From: Phyllobacterium phragmitis
GTDB lineage: Bacteria; Pseudomonadota; Alphaproteobacteria; Rhizobiales; Rhizobiaceae
Direction of reading: 5' to 3'
NCBI RefSeq assembly: GCF_002980495.1
Contig: NZ_PVBR01000006.1
Location: 62,001 to 126,000, forward strand
Length of the DNA: 64,000 nt
Position numbers and translations under genes: made by a program. Numbering within the stretch: position 1 is the stretch's first letter; each line of letters begins with the position of its first letter. Below the pieces are notes generated by a model that did not search any database, was not told the origin of the DNA, and saw only the letters and a list, made by a program, of their open reading frames with translations. Shown here piece by piece: positions 52,036 to 61,893 of the stretch.

Positions 52036-53007
52036 ATGACCCTGTGGATTATCCAGCGCCTGTTGCAAGCGATCCTGGTCGCTCTCGCAATGGCCCTGAT
52101 TGTTTTCGTCGGTCTTCACTTGATTGGCAGTCCGATAGAAACGCTGCTTCCGCCTGAAGCAACCCACGACGATCGCCTGCGATTGATCGCGGATCTCGGC
52201 CTCGACCGGCCTTTGTACGAGCAGTTCTTCCTGTTCCTGAAAGGGCTCCTGCAGGGCAATCTCGGCGTGAGTTACGTCTATAAGGAGCCAGCGGTCGAAT
52301 TGATCCTGTCTCGTTTGCCCGCAACGCTGGAACTCGCCTTCGCGGCCGTCTTGCTGTCGCTGATCGTGGGCGTGCCGCTCGGATTGGCCGCAGGCTGGAA
52401 GCCTGACAGTCTTTTTGCCCGCATAATCATGATTGGTTCGATCTTCGGCTTCAGCCTGCCGATTTTCTGGATCGCGATCCTGCTCATCATGATCTTCAGC
52501 GTCCAGCTTGGCTGGCTTCCAAGTTCGGGGCGTGGAGCAACAGAAATCATCTTTGGGATACCCTGGTCCTTCGTCACGTTGGATGGACTGCGCCATATGC
52601 TTCTGCCTGCCGTCAGCCTCTCTCTTTTCAATATCTCGATGGTAACGCGCCTGACCGAAGCGGGCGTACGTGAGGCGATGTCGAGCGAATATGTAAGATT
52701 TGCCCGGGCAAAAGGTCTGTCGCCAAGGCGCATTCTCAGCGTCCATGTGCTGAAAAATGTGATGATCCCCGTCGTCACCGTGGTTGGTCTTGATATCGGT
52801 CAGACGATTGCATTTTCGGTCGTGACAGAAACCATCTTCGCTTGGCCTGGGGTTGGCAAGATCATCATCGACAGCATCGCCGCACTCGATCGTCCCGTGA
52901 TCGTGGCTTACCTCATGCTCGTGGTCATCATGTTCGTCATTATCAACCTCGTCGTGGATGTCACTTATAGGCTGCTCGATCCACGCATCAGGCTTCAGGG
53001 AGAATGA
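52036..53007 (+). CDS. Dipeptide-type ABC transporter permease (DppB-like)
   Basis: A 323-residue permease: an N-terminal helix IIQRLLQAILVALAMALIVF, FLKGLLQGNLGVSYVYKEPA, the EAA loop FARAKGLSPRRILSVHVLKN, and a final DVTYRLLDPRIRL typical of DppB proteins. AAGAGGG precedes the ATG. Six helices predicted. Confidence 0.93.
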   Translation: MTLWIIQRLLQAILVALAMALIVFVGLHLIGSPIETLLPPEATHDDRLRLIADLGLDRPLYEQFFLFLKGLLQGNLGVSYVYKEPAVELILSRLPATLELAFAAVLLSLIVGVPLGLAAGWKPDSLFARIIMIGSIFGFSLPIFWIAILLIMIFSVQLGWLPSSGRGATEIIFGIPWSFVTLDGLRHMLLPAVSLSLFNISMVTRLTEAGVREAMSSEYVRFARAKGLSPRRILSVHVLKNVMIPVVTVVGLDIGQTIAFSVVTETIFAWPGVGKIIIDSIAALDRPVIVAYLMLVVIMFVIINLVVDVTYRLLDPRIRLQGE

Positions 53008-53008
53008 C

Positions 53009-53908
53009 GTGCAAACGGTTATGAACTCCACGAAATTTCGGGCAGGGCTGCAGTTCATACGCCAGTTTTCAAGATCGCCTCTCGCGGTTCTCGGGCTGGT
53101 GCTGATTACTCTGATTGTCTTGATGGCCGTATTCGCGCCTTATCTATCTCCCCAAAACCCTTACGATCTGATGCAACTGGACATCATGGACGGGCGGATG
53201 GCCCCAGGCACCGGGTCTTCTGCGGGCTTTACTTTCCTGTTCGGTTCGGATGATCAGGGCCGGGACATGCTGTCGGCCATCCTCTACGGCCTGCGAATAA
53301 GCTTGATCGTTGGGCTGGGCTCCGCCGCGCTCGCCTTCATCATCGGTACCGCATTCGGACTGACGGCTGCCTATGTTGGTGGGCGGGTTGAAAACGCAAT
53401 GATGCGGCTTGTCGATCTTCAGCTTTCCTTTCCAACAATTCTTGCCGCGTTGCTGATCCTAGCACTTCTCGGCAAGAGCATCGGCAATGTGGTCTTCGCG
53501 ATCGTTCTGGTGGAATGGGCAACCTATGCCCGCACGGCTCGCGGCGCTGCTTTGACAGAGCTTCGCCGGGAATATGTCGAGGCAGCGCGCTCACTTCGTC
53601 TGCCGCATCGCAACATCCTGTTCCGCCAACTGCTGCCGAACTGTCTTTCGCCGCTCGTCGTGCTGCTGACCATGCAGGTGGCCCGCGCCATTACACTCGA
53701 GGCGACATTGAGCTTTCTCGGTCTGGGTGTGCCGGTGACCGAGCCCTCGCTTGGGCTCCTGATCTCCAGCGGATACGAGTTCATGCTTTCAGGTACCTAC
53801 TGGATCGCCCTTTTTCCCGGCATTGCACTCCTTGTCACGATCTTTGCCATCAACCTCGTTGGGGATCGTCTGCGCCAGTTACTGGATCCGAAGGCTGCAC
53901 GGAGATGA
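53009..53908 (+). CDS. Dipeptide-type ABC transporter permease (DppC-like)
   Basis: A 299-residue permease. FGSDDQGRDMLSAILYGLRI carries the DppC GSDxxGRD signature and AARSLRLPHRNILFRQLLPN the EAA loop. A GTG at 53009, one base after the previous stop and 7 nt beyond AGGGAGA, is the best start; ATG 53021 is an alternative without a clear ribosome site. Confidence 0.9.
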   Translation: MQTVMNSTKFRAGLQFIRQFSRSPLAVLGLVLITLIVLMAVFAPYLSPQNPYDLMQLDIMDGRMAPGTGSSAGFTFLFGSDDQGRDMLSAILYGLRISLIVGLGSAALAFIIGTAFGLTAAYVGGRVENAMMRLVDLQLSFPTILAALLILALLGKSIGNVVFAIVLVEWATYARTARGAALTELRREYVEAARSLRLPHRNILFRQLLPNCLSPLVVLLTMQVARAITLEATLSFLGLGVPVTEPSLGLLISSGYEFMLSGTYWIALFPGIALLVTIFAINLVGDRLRQLLDPKAARR

Positions 53909-54879
53909 GTGCCATGCTTGAGATTAACGGTTTGAAGACCGAGGTCGTGACCGAACAAGGCAACGTCACCCTTATCGATGATATCAATCTCAACCTCGCT
54001 GCCGGCGAAGTCATGGGTCTCGTTGGAGAATCCGGATCCGGCAAATCCGTAACGGGTCTCTCCATCATGGGCTTGCTTGACAAGCCCGTGCAGGTCACGG
54101 GCGGCCAGATCCTGTTCAAGGGGCGGGACCTGCGCAAGCTCTCGCAAAAGGAGCTGCGATCTATCCGCGGCAATCGTATCGCCATGATCTTCCAGGATCC
54201 GATGTCAACGCTCAATCCTGTTCTGCGCATCGATACGCAGATGATGGAGGCGGTGCGCACGCACGAATCCGTCAGCAAACAGGCCGCATGGGAACGCGCA
54301 CGAGATGCATTGGGCATGGTTGGCATTCCAAGCCCCGAAGAACGCCTGAGCGCTTATCCGCATCAATTCTCCGGCGGCATGCGGCAGCGCGTGGCTATAG
54401 CTATCGCCCTTCTCATGTCGCCTGATCTCATCATCGCCGATGAGCCGACGACTGCGCTGGATGTTACGATTCAGGCGCAAATTCTCTCGATCGTCCAGAA
54501 ACTCGCCCGAGAAAAAGGGATGGCCTTGATATGGGTCACGCATGATCTTTCGGTTGTTGCCGGCTTGGCGGAAAAGCTGTCGGTGATGTATGCGGGACGC
54601 ATCGTAGAGCAGGGCTCTACGGCCGACCTGCTGAGACGGCCTTTGCATCCGTACACGAATGGCCTCATTGCGAGCCTTCCTGCTCATAACGAGCGGGGTT
54701 CCAGGCTAAAGCAGATATCGGGCACTACCCCGTCTGTCGCCAATATGCCGAAAGGCTGCGCGTTCCGTCCCCGCTGTTCGTCCGCAACGGAGATTTGTTT
54801 CGACCCTCCGGCGCTTGAAGCCGTAGAGGGGCGCCTTCTTCGCTGTTTTCACCCCGTTATGGAAGGAGCGCCATCGTGA
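53905..54879 (+). CDS. Dipeptide-type ABC transporter ATP-binding protein (DppD-like)
   Basis: A 324-residue ATPase. Walker [13 protein letters not shown]-loop [13 protein letters not shown], signature FSGGMRQRV, Walker [15 protein letters not shown] and H-loop VTHDLSVV. The C-terminal [20 protein letters not shown] with its cysteines is the oligopeptide-transporter domain that may bind an iron-sulphur cluster. The ATG overlaps the permease stop (ATGA); the large upstream open frame was rejected. Confidence 0.94.
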   Translation: MSAMLEINGLKTEVVTEQGNVTLIDDINLNLAAGEVMGLVGESGSGKSVTGLSIMGLLDKPVQVTGGQILFKGRDLRKLSQKELRSIRGNRIAMIFQDPMSTLNPVLRIDTQMMEAVRTHESVSKQAAWERARDALGMVGIPSPEERLSAYPHQFSGGMRQRVAIAIALLMSPDLIIADEPTTALDVTIQAQILSIVQKLAREKGMALIWVTHDLSVVAGLAEKLSVMYAGRIVEQGSTADLLRRPLHPYTNGLIASLPAHNERGSRLKQISGTTPSVANMPKGCAFRPRCSSATEICFDPPALEAVEGRLLRCFHPVMEGAPS

Positions 54880-55865
54880 GCAATCGATTGGAAGTGCGTA
54901 ATGTCAGCAAGCGCTTCAGTCGCATGTCCGGTGTGGTGGAGCGCGGCGCGGAATTGATGGGCCTGAAAGCTCCAAATCCGGTCGTACGCGCTCTGGATGA
55001 CGTTAGTCTCACCGTGGCAGAAGGTGAGGTCGTCGGGATTGTTGGAGAGTCGGGCTGCGGCAAATCCACTCTCGGTCGAGTGGTGGCCGGTCTTCTTCAG
55101 GCCTCCGAAGGCTCGGTCCTGTTCCGAGGCAAGCAGCTGGATGAGATGCCCGGAAAGAGCGCCGATGAAGCGCGATTAAAGGTCCAGATGATCTTTCAGG
55201 ACCCGTCGTCTTCGCTCAATCCGCGGCAGCGTGTGCGGGAAATCATCGGAGCTGCTCCCCTTCACCACGGCATGACAACGGCACGTGAGCTGGATGACTA
55301 TGTCAGCCAGCAGATGCAGCGGTCGGGGCTCGATCCATCCATGGCCGGTCGTTTTCCGCATCAGTTCAGCGGGGGGCAGCGCCAGCGCATCGGGATCGCC
55401 CGTGCACTGGCGGTTCAGCCCGATATGCTGATCTGCGACGAGTCCGTTGCGGCGCTCGATGTTTCGATACAGGCGCAAATCCTCAATCTGTTTCTTGATC
55501 TGAGAGAACAGCTGGATCTTACCTATCTGTTCATCAGCCACGACCTCTCTGTCGTAGAGCACATCTCCGATCGTGTTATGGTGATGTATCTGGGACGCGT
55601 AGTCGAGGAGGCAGCGGTCGGCGAACTGTTTTCGCATCCAAACCATCCCTATACGCGCGCCCTTCTTCAGGAGCGGCCCAGTCTCGATCCCGTTCAACGG
55701 CGCTTTTCAGCGATCGAGGGGGAAATCGCGAGCCCGCTTTCGCCTCCGTCGGGATGCCATTTTCACCCCCGCTGTCCGATGGCGATGGAGCGGTGCCGCG
55801 TCGAGAGGTCGGAACTTAGACTCATTGGCCCAGGGCACAAAAGTGCCTGCCATCTGAACGATTGA
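54876..55865 (+). CDS. Dipeptide-type ABC transporter ATP-binding protein (DppF-like)
   Basis: A 329-residue ATPase starting at GTG 54876, overlapping the previous stop (GTGA), with AAGGAG upstream. Walker [13 protein letters not shown]-loop [14 protein letters not shown], signature [10 protein letters not shown], Walker [15 protein letters not shown]-loop FISHDLSVV, and a Cys-containing tail [15 protein letters not shown]. Pairs with the DppD-like protein. Confidence 0.94.
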   Translation: MSNRLEVRNVSKRFSRMSGVVERGAELMGLKAPNPVVRALDDVSLTVAEGEVVGIVGESGCGKSTLGRVVAGLLQASEGSVLFRGKQLDEMPGKSADEARLKVQMIFQDPSSSLNPRQRVREIIGAAPLHHGMTTARELDDYVSQQMQRSGLDPSMAGRFPHQFSGGQRQRIGIARALAVQPDMLICDESVAALDVSIQAQILNLFLDLREQLDLTYLFISHDLSVVEHISDRVMVMYLGRVVEEAAVGELFSHPNHPYTRALLQERPSLDPVQRRFSAIEGEIASPLSPPSGCHFHPRCPMAMERCRVERSELRLIGPGHKSACHLND

Positions 55866-55907
55866 ACCTCCCACAATCGAAAAACTTGAACGTTAAAAGG
55901 ATGCAAT

Positions 55908-56987
55908 ATGTCTGTTTCAGTACCTCTGGAACGCCAGTCCCAACCCGTCACCAATGAATTTCCCGCCCATGAGTGGGCGATGGTCGACGCTCCTGAAGAA
56001 CACGGCCTCTCTGCCGATGTGCGACAGAAGGTCGATGCCATGCTTGAGGGCTTGCCGACCACTTCCTTCATGGCGGTCGCTAACGGGCGAGCTCTGTACA
56101 CCTATGGCGATGTTTCCGAGGTGAGCTATCTTGCGTCGACCAGAAAAAGCATCCTCTCGATGCTCATGGGCAAAGCCGTGGCCGAAGGGAAAATCGATCT
56201 CAATCTGACGATGGCGGATCTCGATATCGACGAAGACCACGGCCTCCTCCCCATTGAAAAGACAGCGACTCTGCATGATCTCCTTATCAGCAGTTCGGGT
56301 GTATATCATCAGCCAGGAAGTCCGGGCAGCAATACGAAGAATATACCTAAGCGCGGCTCGAAAAAGCCTGGTGCCTATTTCCATTATAACAACTGGGATT
56401 TCAACGCTCTTGGCGCTGCCTTCGAGCAACTGACTGGCCGCAACGTATTCAAGGCTTTCGAGGAAGATTTTGCGGGTCCGATGAGCATGCAGGATTTTGA
56501 CCCCTCGCGCCAGCGCATGATGGGATATGAGGGAGCCTCCCGTTATCTAGCCTATCACTTCTTTCTCTCCGCCAGGGATATGGCCCGGCTGGGTCTGACG
56601 ATGGTGCGGAACGGTCATTGGCGCGACGAGCAAATCGTACCGGCCGATTGGGTAGCGGAAAGCACGCGCATTCATGTTCCCGCTGACAAGATGAATGAGA
56701 GCGAAAAATCTCGGATTGCCGGCTACAGTTACCTCTGGTGGATTCCTGTTGTCACGAAGGACACGCCTGAATGGGAAGGCGCCTCTGTCGCCGCTGGCCA
56801 TTTCGGACAGTTCATCTTGTGCATGCCTGCGCTGGATATGGTGTTCGTCAATAGACGCGCTATTCCTGACGATCTGGCAATCGCGCGCAACGACGGTAGC
56901 TTCAAGGAAGAATTGCCTGCAGTCACCATGGAAAATTTCCTGGGTGTTGCCGACCAATTCATCAAGGCGAAACTCGGTACTCGATAA
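55908..56987 (+). CDS. Serine hydrolase of the beta-lactamase/penicillin-binding fold, cytosolic
   Basis: A 359-residue protein. The SxxK motif is STRK at residues 77-80; YNNWD provides the YxN element, and GHFGQFILCMPALDM is the region where a KTG-like motif would be. There is no signal peptide, unlike its paralogue at 58168. Family members are esterases, D-aminopeptidases or amide hydrolases. It is 42 bp after the importer operon, with AAAAGGATG before the start. It may cleave the imported compound in the cytoplasm; this is inference. Confidence 0.87.
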   Translation: MSVSVPLERQSQPVTNEFPAHEWAMVDAPEEHGLSADVRQKVDAMLEGLPTTSFMAVANGRALYTYGDVSEVSYLASTRKSILSMLMGKAVAEGKIDLNLTMADLDIDEDHGLLPIEKTATLHDLLISSSGVYHQPGSPGSNTKNIPKRGSKKPGAYFHYNNWDFNALGAAFEQLTGRNVFKAFEEDFAGPMSMQDFDPSRQRMMGYEGASRYLAYHFFLSARDMARLGLTMVRNGHWRDEQIVPADWVAESTRIHVPADKMNESEKSRIAGYSYLWWIPVVTKDTPEWEGASVAAGHFGQFILCMPALDMVFVNRRAIPDDLAIARNDGSFKEELPAVTMENFLGVADQFIKAKLGTR

Positions 56988-57013
56988 CGGAAGCTCCCTG
57001 GCAGATGCGCCTG

Positions 57014-57964
57014 TTAAGACAGATCTTCTGTAAAGCAGGCGGAAATCTGTTCACGCAACCAGAGGCTTGCCGGATCGCGCTCCTTTTCGGCAAGCCAGAT
57101 CATGCTGGTGGATTGCTTTTCCGCTGCAAAAGGCGATTCCAGCAATAACAGCTCGTGCGAACGTTCGAAAAGCTTAGCAACACTTTCCGGCATTATGGCA
57201 ACGAGCTCGCTGCGAGCAACGATGGCAACGGCTGCAGAAAAGTGCGGTACGACAGCCACCACCCTGCGCTCCAGACCCATGGAATCGAGCCGTTCGTCGA
57301 TCCATCCTCGCCGACTTGGCGCAGACGTCACCTTCACATGGCCGAGCGATAGCAAAGCGGCGAGTGTTAGCGGGTCTTTCGCTGCAGGATTATGCGCCGA
57401 CATGATACAAACCCGTCGTTCGGTAAAGAGAGACGCACAGCGATACCGGGCGGGAAAATTGTCCGCAGTCATGACAGCCACGTCGATGGTGCCCTCATCG
57501 AGATGTTCCTGTACCACCGGAAGAAAATTCCGATTATTAGCAACACCAGTTCTTGGCATGTGAATGACTTCTAAAACGCAGTGTTCCGCCTTGGAACGAA
57601 CGCGTTCCACCAAGCGCGGCATAAGTACGACTGAAAAGTAATCGTTCATGCCAATTCTGAAGGAACGATGGGATGTTGCCGGCTCAAACGTCAGCCGTTG
57701 TAGCATCACGGACTCCGTGTCCTCGATGATGCGTCGCACCGCTGGAAAAATCTCTGTGCAAAATCGAGTCATGACGAAGCCCCCGGAGGTCTTCTTGAAC
57801 AGTTCATCGCCGGTTATGGCACGTACGCGTTTCAAAGCATGGCTCATGGCAGGTTGAGAGAGGCCGATATATTCGCCAGCTGCGGTCATGTTATCCTTCA
57901 CGACCAGCGCATAGATGACTTTTAGAAGATTAAGATCGATTGATCCCAATTGAAACCGTTGCAT
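57014..57964 (-). CDS. LysR-family transcriptional regulator
   Basis: A 316-residue regulator with HTH at residues about 9-65 (LNLLKVIYALVVKDNMTAAG, LSQPAMSHALKRVRAITG), then a substrate-binding domain (RSFRIGMNDYFSVVLMPRLV). The N-terminus resembles the NodD/LinR-like subgroup. It lies between two serine-hydrolase paralogues, convergent with the first and downstream of, and in the same direction as, the second, and probably regulates the importer and hydrolases. Confidence 0.9.
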   Translation of the reverse strand: MQRFQLGSIDLNLLKVIYALVVKDNMTAAGEYIGLSQPAMSHALKRVRAITGDELFKKTSGGFVMTRFCTEIFPAVRRIIEDTESVMLQRLTFEPATSHRSFRIGMNDYFSVVLMPRLVERVRSKAEHCVLEVIHMPRTGVANNRNFLPVVQEHLDEGTIDVAVMTADNFPARYRCASLFTERRVCIMSAHNPAAKDPLTLAALLSLGHVKVTSAPSRRGWIDERLDSMGLERRVVAVVPHFSAAVAIVARSELVAIMPESVAKLFERSHELLLLESPFAAEKQSTSMIWLAEKERDPASLWLREQISACFTEDLS

Positions 57965-58099
57965 GACAAACCGTGCCCGCGTCCACGAAACTTTACCGTG
58001 ATCATAATTGCACGGATAATGTTTCGAAAAACAGAAGCTCGCTTGCTTGAGCGCAATCGTGCAAGCGGTACTTGCTGCAAAAGGAAGATTAGTCGGCCC

Positions 58100-58126
58100 C
58101 CGTTCTGTTCCTGACCGGCAGAACGG
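58100..58126. terminator. Hairpin downstream of serine hydrolase 2
   Basis: CCGTTCTG and CAGAACGG form a perfect 8-bp inverted repeat with an 11-nt loop, 42 bp beyond the hydrolase stop on the minus strand. No T-run. Confidence 0.4.
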
Positions 58127-58167
58127 ACGGGAGAGAAGTGGTCAAATTTCCGGGTGCTGAGCTGACA

Positions 58168-59289
58168 TTATATTCTGGCAGCCACGACGGACTCGGCAAT
58201 CTTCAGGAAATCGCTGGCTGCGACCTTTGCCGGCTCGTATGTGGTCTTTCCAAGATTTCTAGCGACTGAAAATTCGTCCGTGACGGCGCGGCGATGCACG
58301 ATGACGGTGTCGATGGCGGGAAGGCATAGAACAAACTGTCCAAAGTTGCCGTTCATCAGGTAGGAGCCCTTGAAGGCAGGATCGCTGGACGTTGGTATCC
58401 ACCATAGATAAGCATAACCAAGTCCTTCCTTGCTCTTGGTCTGCTCCGGCGTAAACCGCATTTTCGTGCTTTCGGCGATCCAGTTCTCCGGCACGATGGT
58501 TTTTCCGTCCCATTTTCCGCCTTGAAGCATCAGCTGTCCAAGACGCGCCATATCGCGGGCGGATAGAAAGAGATGGTATGCGAGATAACGCGATTGATTT
58601 TCGTAGCCCATCATCCGCTGGCGATCGAAATCGAAATCCTCGAAGCCCAATGGCTCCGCCAAATCCTCCTTCAGTGCCTGGAACACCGTCTTTCCAGTGC
58701 GCTTCTCGAAGATTGCGCCCAGGACGTTGAAGTCCCAGTTGTTGTAGAGAAAGACCGAGCCTGGGTTTGTCTTCCCGCGTTCCGGTGTGTTTTCGTTGCC
58801 ACCTGGACTTCCTGCCGCATGATAGACGCCTGAACTCGATGTCAGGAGGTCTTTGACCTTGGCGGTCTTTTCCAAAGGTAGAAGACCATCATCTTCTCCG
58901 ATGCCGATCTCTCCGATCGTCATGTCGAGATCGATCTTCCCCTCAGCAACATAGCGCCCGAACAGCATGGATAATATGCTTTTTCGAGCGGAAGCAAGGT
59001 AACTCACATCAGACAGATTGCCGTAGCGATAAACAACTTCTCCGCCTTGAACCACCATCATAGAAGTGGTGGCCATCGGATAGAGTCTTGTCTCCATCTC
59101 CGCCAGTTTTACTGAAGACCAGCCAGCCGATGCAACGTCACCCGAGGTTTTCCATGGTTTTCCTGCGGCGGCACACGGCGTTGAATCTGCCGCCGCAGCG
59201 GTCTGTCCGCCAAGGCTGATCGCGGCAAAGGTCGATGCTGCCGAGGCGGCAAGAACGGAGCGTCGCGATAGATTTGGGCCTGCTGTCAT
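58168..59289 (-). CDS. Serine hydrolase of the beta-lactamase fold, Tat-exported
   Basis: A 373-residue paralogue of the protein at 55908. The N-terminus has a twin-arginine motif LSRRSVLAASAAS (residues 7-19) followed by a hydrophobic region ending near TAAAADS, so export by Tat is likely. SxxK is SARK (100-103) and the YxN element is in FLYNNWDFNVLG. Shared blocks with the paralogue include YLASxRKSILSML and LAYHxFLSARDMARLG. GGGAGGA precedes ATG 59289. It follows the tannase-family gene by 47 bp and is likely co-transcribed with it. Confidence 0.88.
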   Translation of the reverse strand: MTAGPNLSRRSVLAASAASTFAAISLGGQTAAAADSTPCAAAGKPWKTSGDVASAGWSSVKLAEMETRLYPMATTSMMVVQGGEVVYRYGNLSDVSYLASARKSILSMLFGRYVAEGKIDLDMTIGEIGIGEDDGLLPLEKTAKVKDLLTSSSGVYHAAGSPGGNENTPERGKTNPGSVFLYNNWDFNVLGAIFEKRTGKTVFQALKEDLAEPLGFEDFDFDRQRMMGYENQSRYLAYHLFLSARDMARLGQLMLQGGKWDGKTIVPENWIAESTKMRFTPEQTKSKEGLGYAYLWWIPTSSDPAFKGSYLMNGNFGQFVLCLPAIDTVIVHRRAVTDEFSVARNLGKTTYEPAKVAASDFLKIAESVVAARI

Positions 59290-59336
59290 TCTAATCCTCC
59301 CGATGAATGTTGATTGTTTGTTTGGCGCGGCCGGCG

Positions 59337-60986
59337 TTAATCGCTGGAGCAACTGAAGCTCGAAGCGAGTGCCATATCGCCATTGCCTTTGTATTTCGGC
59401 CAGCTTGGATATTCGCAAAGCGGTCTGGTGCGGCCTTTTGTGGATGACTTCGTTGCGTCCACGACAATCGGATTGGATGGTGGCACACTATGTTCCACCC
59501 AATTATCAAGCGCGGTCAGATTGTCCCAAGTTGGCGAAAAACGACCCCCACCATGCGCCAGACCGGGTACGAGGTAGAAGCGCATGAAGCTCTTGACCTT
59601 GTCTTTGCCCATCTTCGAGACAATGGACTCGAATAGTTTGGTATTGCCCAGCGGGCTGACACTCGGGTCGTCATTGCCCTGAAGCCAAATGATCTTGCCG
59701 CCCCGATCGCTGAAGGCAGACCAATCCGTTCTCGTTGCACCAATAGCCTCGGATAGCTCGACGATTCTATCCTGGAGTTTTCCGGGCTGGCGAATGTCGA
59801 AGGAAAGCAGGTCGAGGGGCTGATCGCGCTGCACGAAATTCTGCAGGAATTCGAAGGAGCGGCTCGAGTGATGCGCATTCGGTCCGGAGACGGGAGGTGT
59901 TCGCATCTGCGGCTCCGATCCCAGATGCATCATGATACCCTCCAGGCTATTATAGCCGGGGTAGGTGTCGATGCCGTTCGCCAACTGGTAAGGCAGCGAA
60001 TAGCCTTCATGATAAATCTTCAGCGTTTTGTCGATCTGCGCTTTCGTCAGACACCCATCAGGGTTTCCCGTCACATATGCCTTGCAGGCAAGGCTCTCGA
60101 CCAGAGCTGCGGATTGAGCACGGCATCCCTGCATGTTGCTGACGAGGCCATCTTCAGCGCCATCAAGGCCGTCACATGATTTCAAGGCCTCTTTCGCAAT
60201 TCTTTCCACAAGCTTGGGCGGAATCCAACCTGCGGAACTGTCGTCGTAAACGGCCCGCGCCAGACCGGCTCCCCAGAGCCGAAGCCCAACGAAGTTTGCC
60301 GTTGGGTAGTTGGTCAAAATGCCGTCATAGGATTCCGGCCAGCGGGACGCTGCTGTCAATCCTTCACGTCCGCCGGTCGATCCGCCTTGGAAGTAGACGC
60401 GAGTAACAGGCTTCTCGTATCGCTCGGCAACCAGGACCTTCGCCACATCAAGCACTTTCTTGATATGCATATACCCGTAGTTCAGCATCGCCTCGTCGTT
60501 CTTGGCGAATGAGGCGTCATCTGCATTCGGGGCCTGATGGCCGGAATCGCTGCCGAAGGTGACATAGCCCTGCGCCAGAGGCGTCGGCGCAATATCCAGT
60601 CCTAAAGTCGTTTTGTCCGTGGTTGGCGGTAGGCTGCCGTTGTAGCCGCCTCCGCCATATTGCAACAGCTTTCCGTTCCATGCCGTCGGCAGGTTGACCT
60701 GCCAGATGATATCCGGAGCCTTCGGATCGTCCGGTTTGATCTGCCCGATAACCTTGCAATATTCGCCATTTTGGTTGACTGGATCCGAAGCGCCGACCAG
60801 CGTCGCTGACTGGATCTTGGCGCCAGTGGTGGGTAGACTTATTCTTGACGCGGGGATTGATGATGCGGCTATCGCTGAACACAGGCCGGCTGCATCTTGC
60901 GGTGCGGCGAAAGCGGATGGTGCTAGCAAATAGGCAAGCGAGATCGTCATCACAACGCGTGATGTAGCTCCAAATAGAGATGTCAT
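59337..60986 (-). CDS. Tannase/feruloyl-esterase family protein
   Basis: A 549-residue secreted esterase with a Sec signal peptide (hydrophobic VVMTISLAYLLAPSAFA, cleavage near residue 28). The nucleophile is Ser203 in YFQGGSTGGREGL, an acid fits LQGNDDPSVSP, and the His is in VPGLAHGGGRF. Most family members have a CS-D-HC arrangement in which cysteines next to the Ser and His form a disulfide; here both positions are Gly (GGST, AHGG). The family hydrolyses esters of gallate, ferulate or mono(hydroxyethyl) terephthalate. GGAGGACATC precedes ATG 60986. Confidence 0.88.
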   Translation of the reverse strand: MTSLFGATSRVVMTISLAYLLAPSAFAAPQDAAGLCSAIAASSIPASRISLPTTGAKIQSATLVGASDPVNQNGEYCKVIGQIKPDDPKAPDIIWQVNLPTAWNGKLLQYGGGGYNGSLPPTTDKTTLGLDIAPTPLAQGYVTFGSDSGHQAPNADDASFAKNDEAMLNYGYMHIKKVLDVAKVLVAERYEKPVTRVYFQGGSTGGREGLTAASRWPESYDGILTNYPTANFVGLRLWGAGLARAVYDDSSAGWIPPKLVERIAKEALKSCDGLDGAEDGLVSNMQGCRAQSAALVESLACKAYVTGNPDGCLTKAQIDKTLKIYHEGYSLPYQLANGIDTYPGYNSLEGIMMHLGSEPQMRTPPVSGPNAHHSSRSFEFLQNFVQRDQPLDLLSFDIRQPGKLQDRIVELSEAIGATRTDWSAFSDRGGKIIWLQGNDDPSVSPLGNTKLFESIVSKMGKDKVKSFMRFYLVPGLAHGGGRFSPTWDNLTALDNWVEHSVPPSNPIVVDATKSSTKGRTRPLCEYPSWPKYKGNGDMALASSFSCSSD

Positions 60987-61142
60987 GATGTCCTCCAAGC
61001 CGCCCAGCTACTCCAATCGCAGGCAACGCTCCTCTTGCTTAGACTTAGCTGAAAAACGGTCCTTCTGTGAAATGCGAATAATGGACCTATTGTTGCGTTC
61101 GGCGCATGAACTCCCTTGGTGCCAACGCCAGCTAAGCAGCTG

Positions 61143-61811
61143 TCAGACCCGCGTCATCTCAAGTCTAATTCGATAACCGTTGGCGACATGGCGACGGGCC
61201 GCAGCCTCTGCGGCATCGCCATCGCCTTGAGCAATGGCGGCTACTATTTCTTCATGTTCCTGCTGCGCGCTTTTGATCCGCTCCGCCAGGGCATAGGTCG
61301 AAGCAGGCAATAAGCTTAGGTGTATCCGCAAATTATTCAGCGCGTCGATCATATATTGGTTGTGCGATGCGTTGGCGATGTAACGATGCAGTTGCTTGTT
61401 CATTTCGCTGAGCCGCACCGCATCCGTAATACCGACGTCGTTTTTCACCATTTGCTTCATCACGTCTATCTCGTACCGAGACGCGTGCTGTGCGGCCAGC
61501 CGTGTCGCCATTCCCTCCAAGCCTTCGCGTACGGCGAACAACTGGCGGGTCTGATCGTAGGAAATCTGAGCGACGACGAGTCCGCGTTGTGAGCCATGGT
61601 CAGCCAGTCCCATGGCATGCAGGCGATGGAGAGCCTCTCTGACCGGCGTCCGGCTTACACCGAGCTGTGAAGCGAGGTCCGTCTCACGCAAGCGCGTGCC
61701 CGGCGGAAGATCGCCTCGCTCTATGGCCTTGAGCAGAAGCTCCAAGGGGGAGCTTTTTTCAGGCTCGCCATCAATTTTCAGATCCATCGAAGCATCCATT
61801 CTCGGTAACAT
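61143..61811 (-). CDS. GntR-family transcriptional regulator (FadR/FCD subgroup)
   Basis: A regulator of about 222 residues. The winged HTH spans residues about 15-75 (LLLKAIERGDLPPGTRLRET, DLASQLGVSRTPVREALHRL) and the all-helical FCD domain follows (QLFAVREGLEGMATRLAAQH, MNKQLHRYIANASHNQYM), including the His residues of its metal site. Start is uncertain: ATG 61811 lies close behind AAAGG, ATG 61799 is further away. A near-palindrome TTGTATGCAA lies upstream, so autoregulation is likely. Confidence 0.88.
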   Translation of the reverse strand: MLPRMDASMDLKIDGEPEKSSPLELLLKAIERGDLPPGTRLRETDLASQLGVSRTPVREALHRLHAMGLADHGSQRGLVVAQISYDQTRQLFAVREGLEGMATRLAAQHASRYEIDVMKQMVKNDVGITDAVRLSEMNKQLHRYIANASHNQYMIDALNNLRIHLSLLPASTYALAERIKSAQQEHEEIVAAIAQGDGDAAEAAARRHVANGYRIRLEMTRV

Positions 61812-61843
61812 CCACCTTTGCCGGTGTTCTAACGTTTGAGTGA

Positions 61844-61853
61844 TTGTATGCAA
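61844..61853. promoter_or_regulatory. GntR operator-like site TTGTATGCAA upstream of the GntR gene
   Basis: One mismatch from the perfect palindrome at 63122-63131. It lies 32 bp upstream of the first candidate ATG of the GntR gene. Confidence 0.5.
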
Positions 61854-61893
61854 CGGATTTTCTAACTTTCGCTGGCTGGCGAGTGTTTATGCT

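Noticed and set aside
52006-53058. 350-codon minus-strand open frame opposite a permease gene
   Set aside because: His/Asp-rich antisense shadow of the DppB-like permease.
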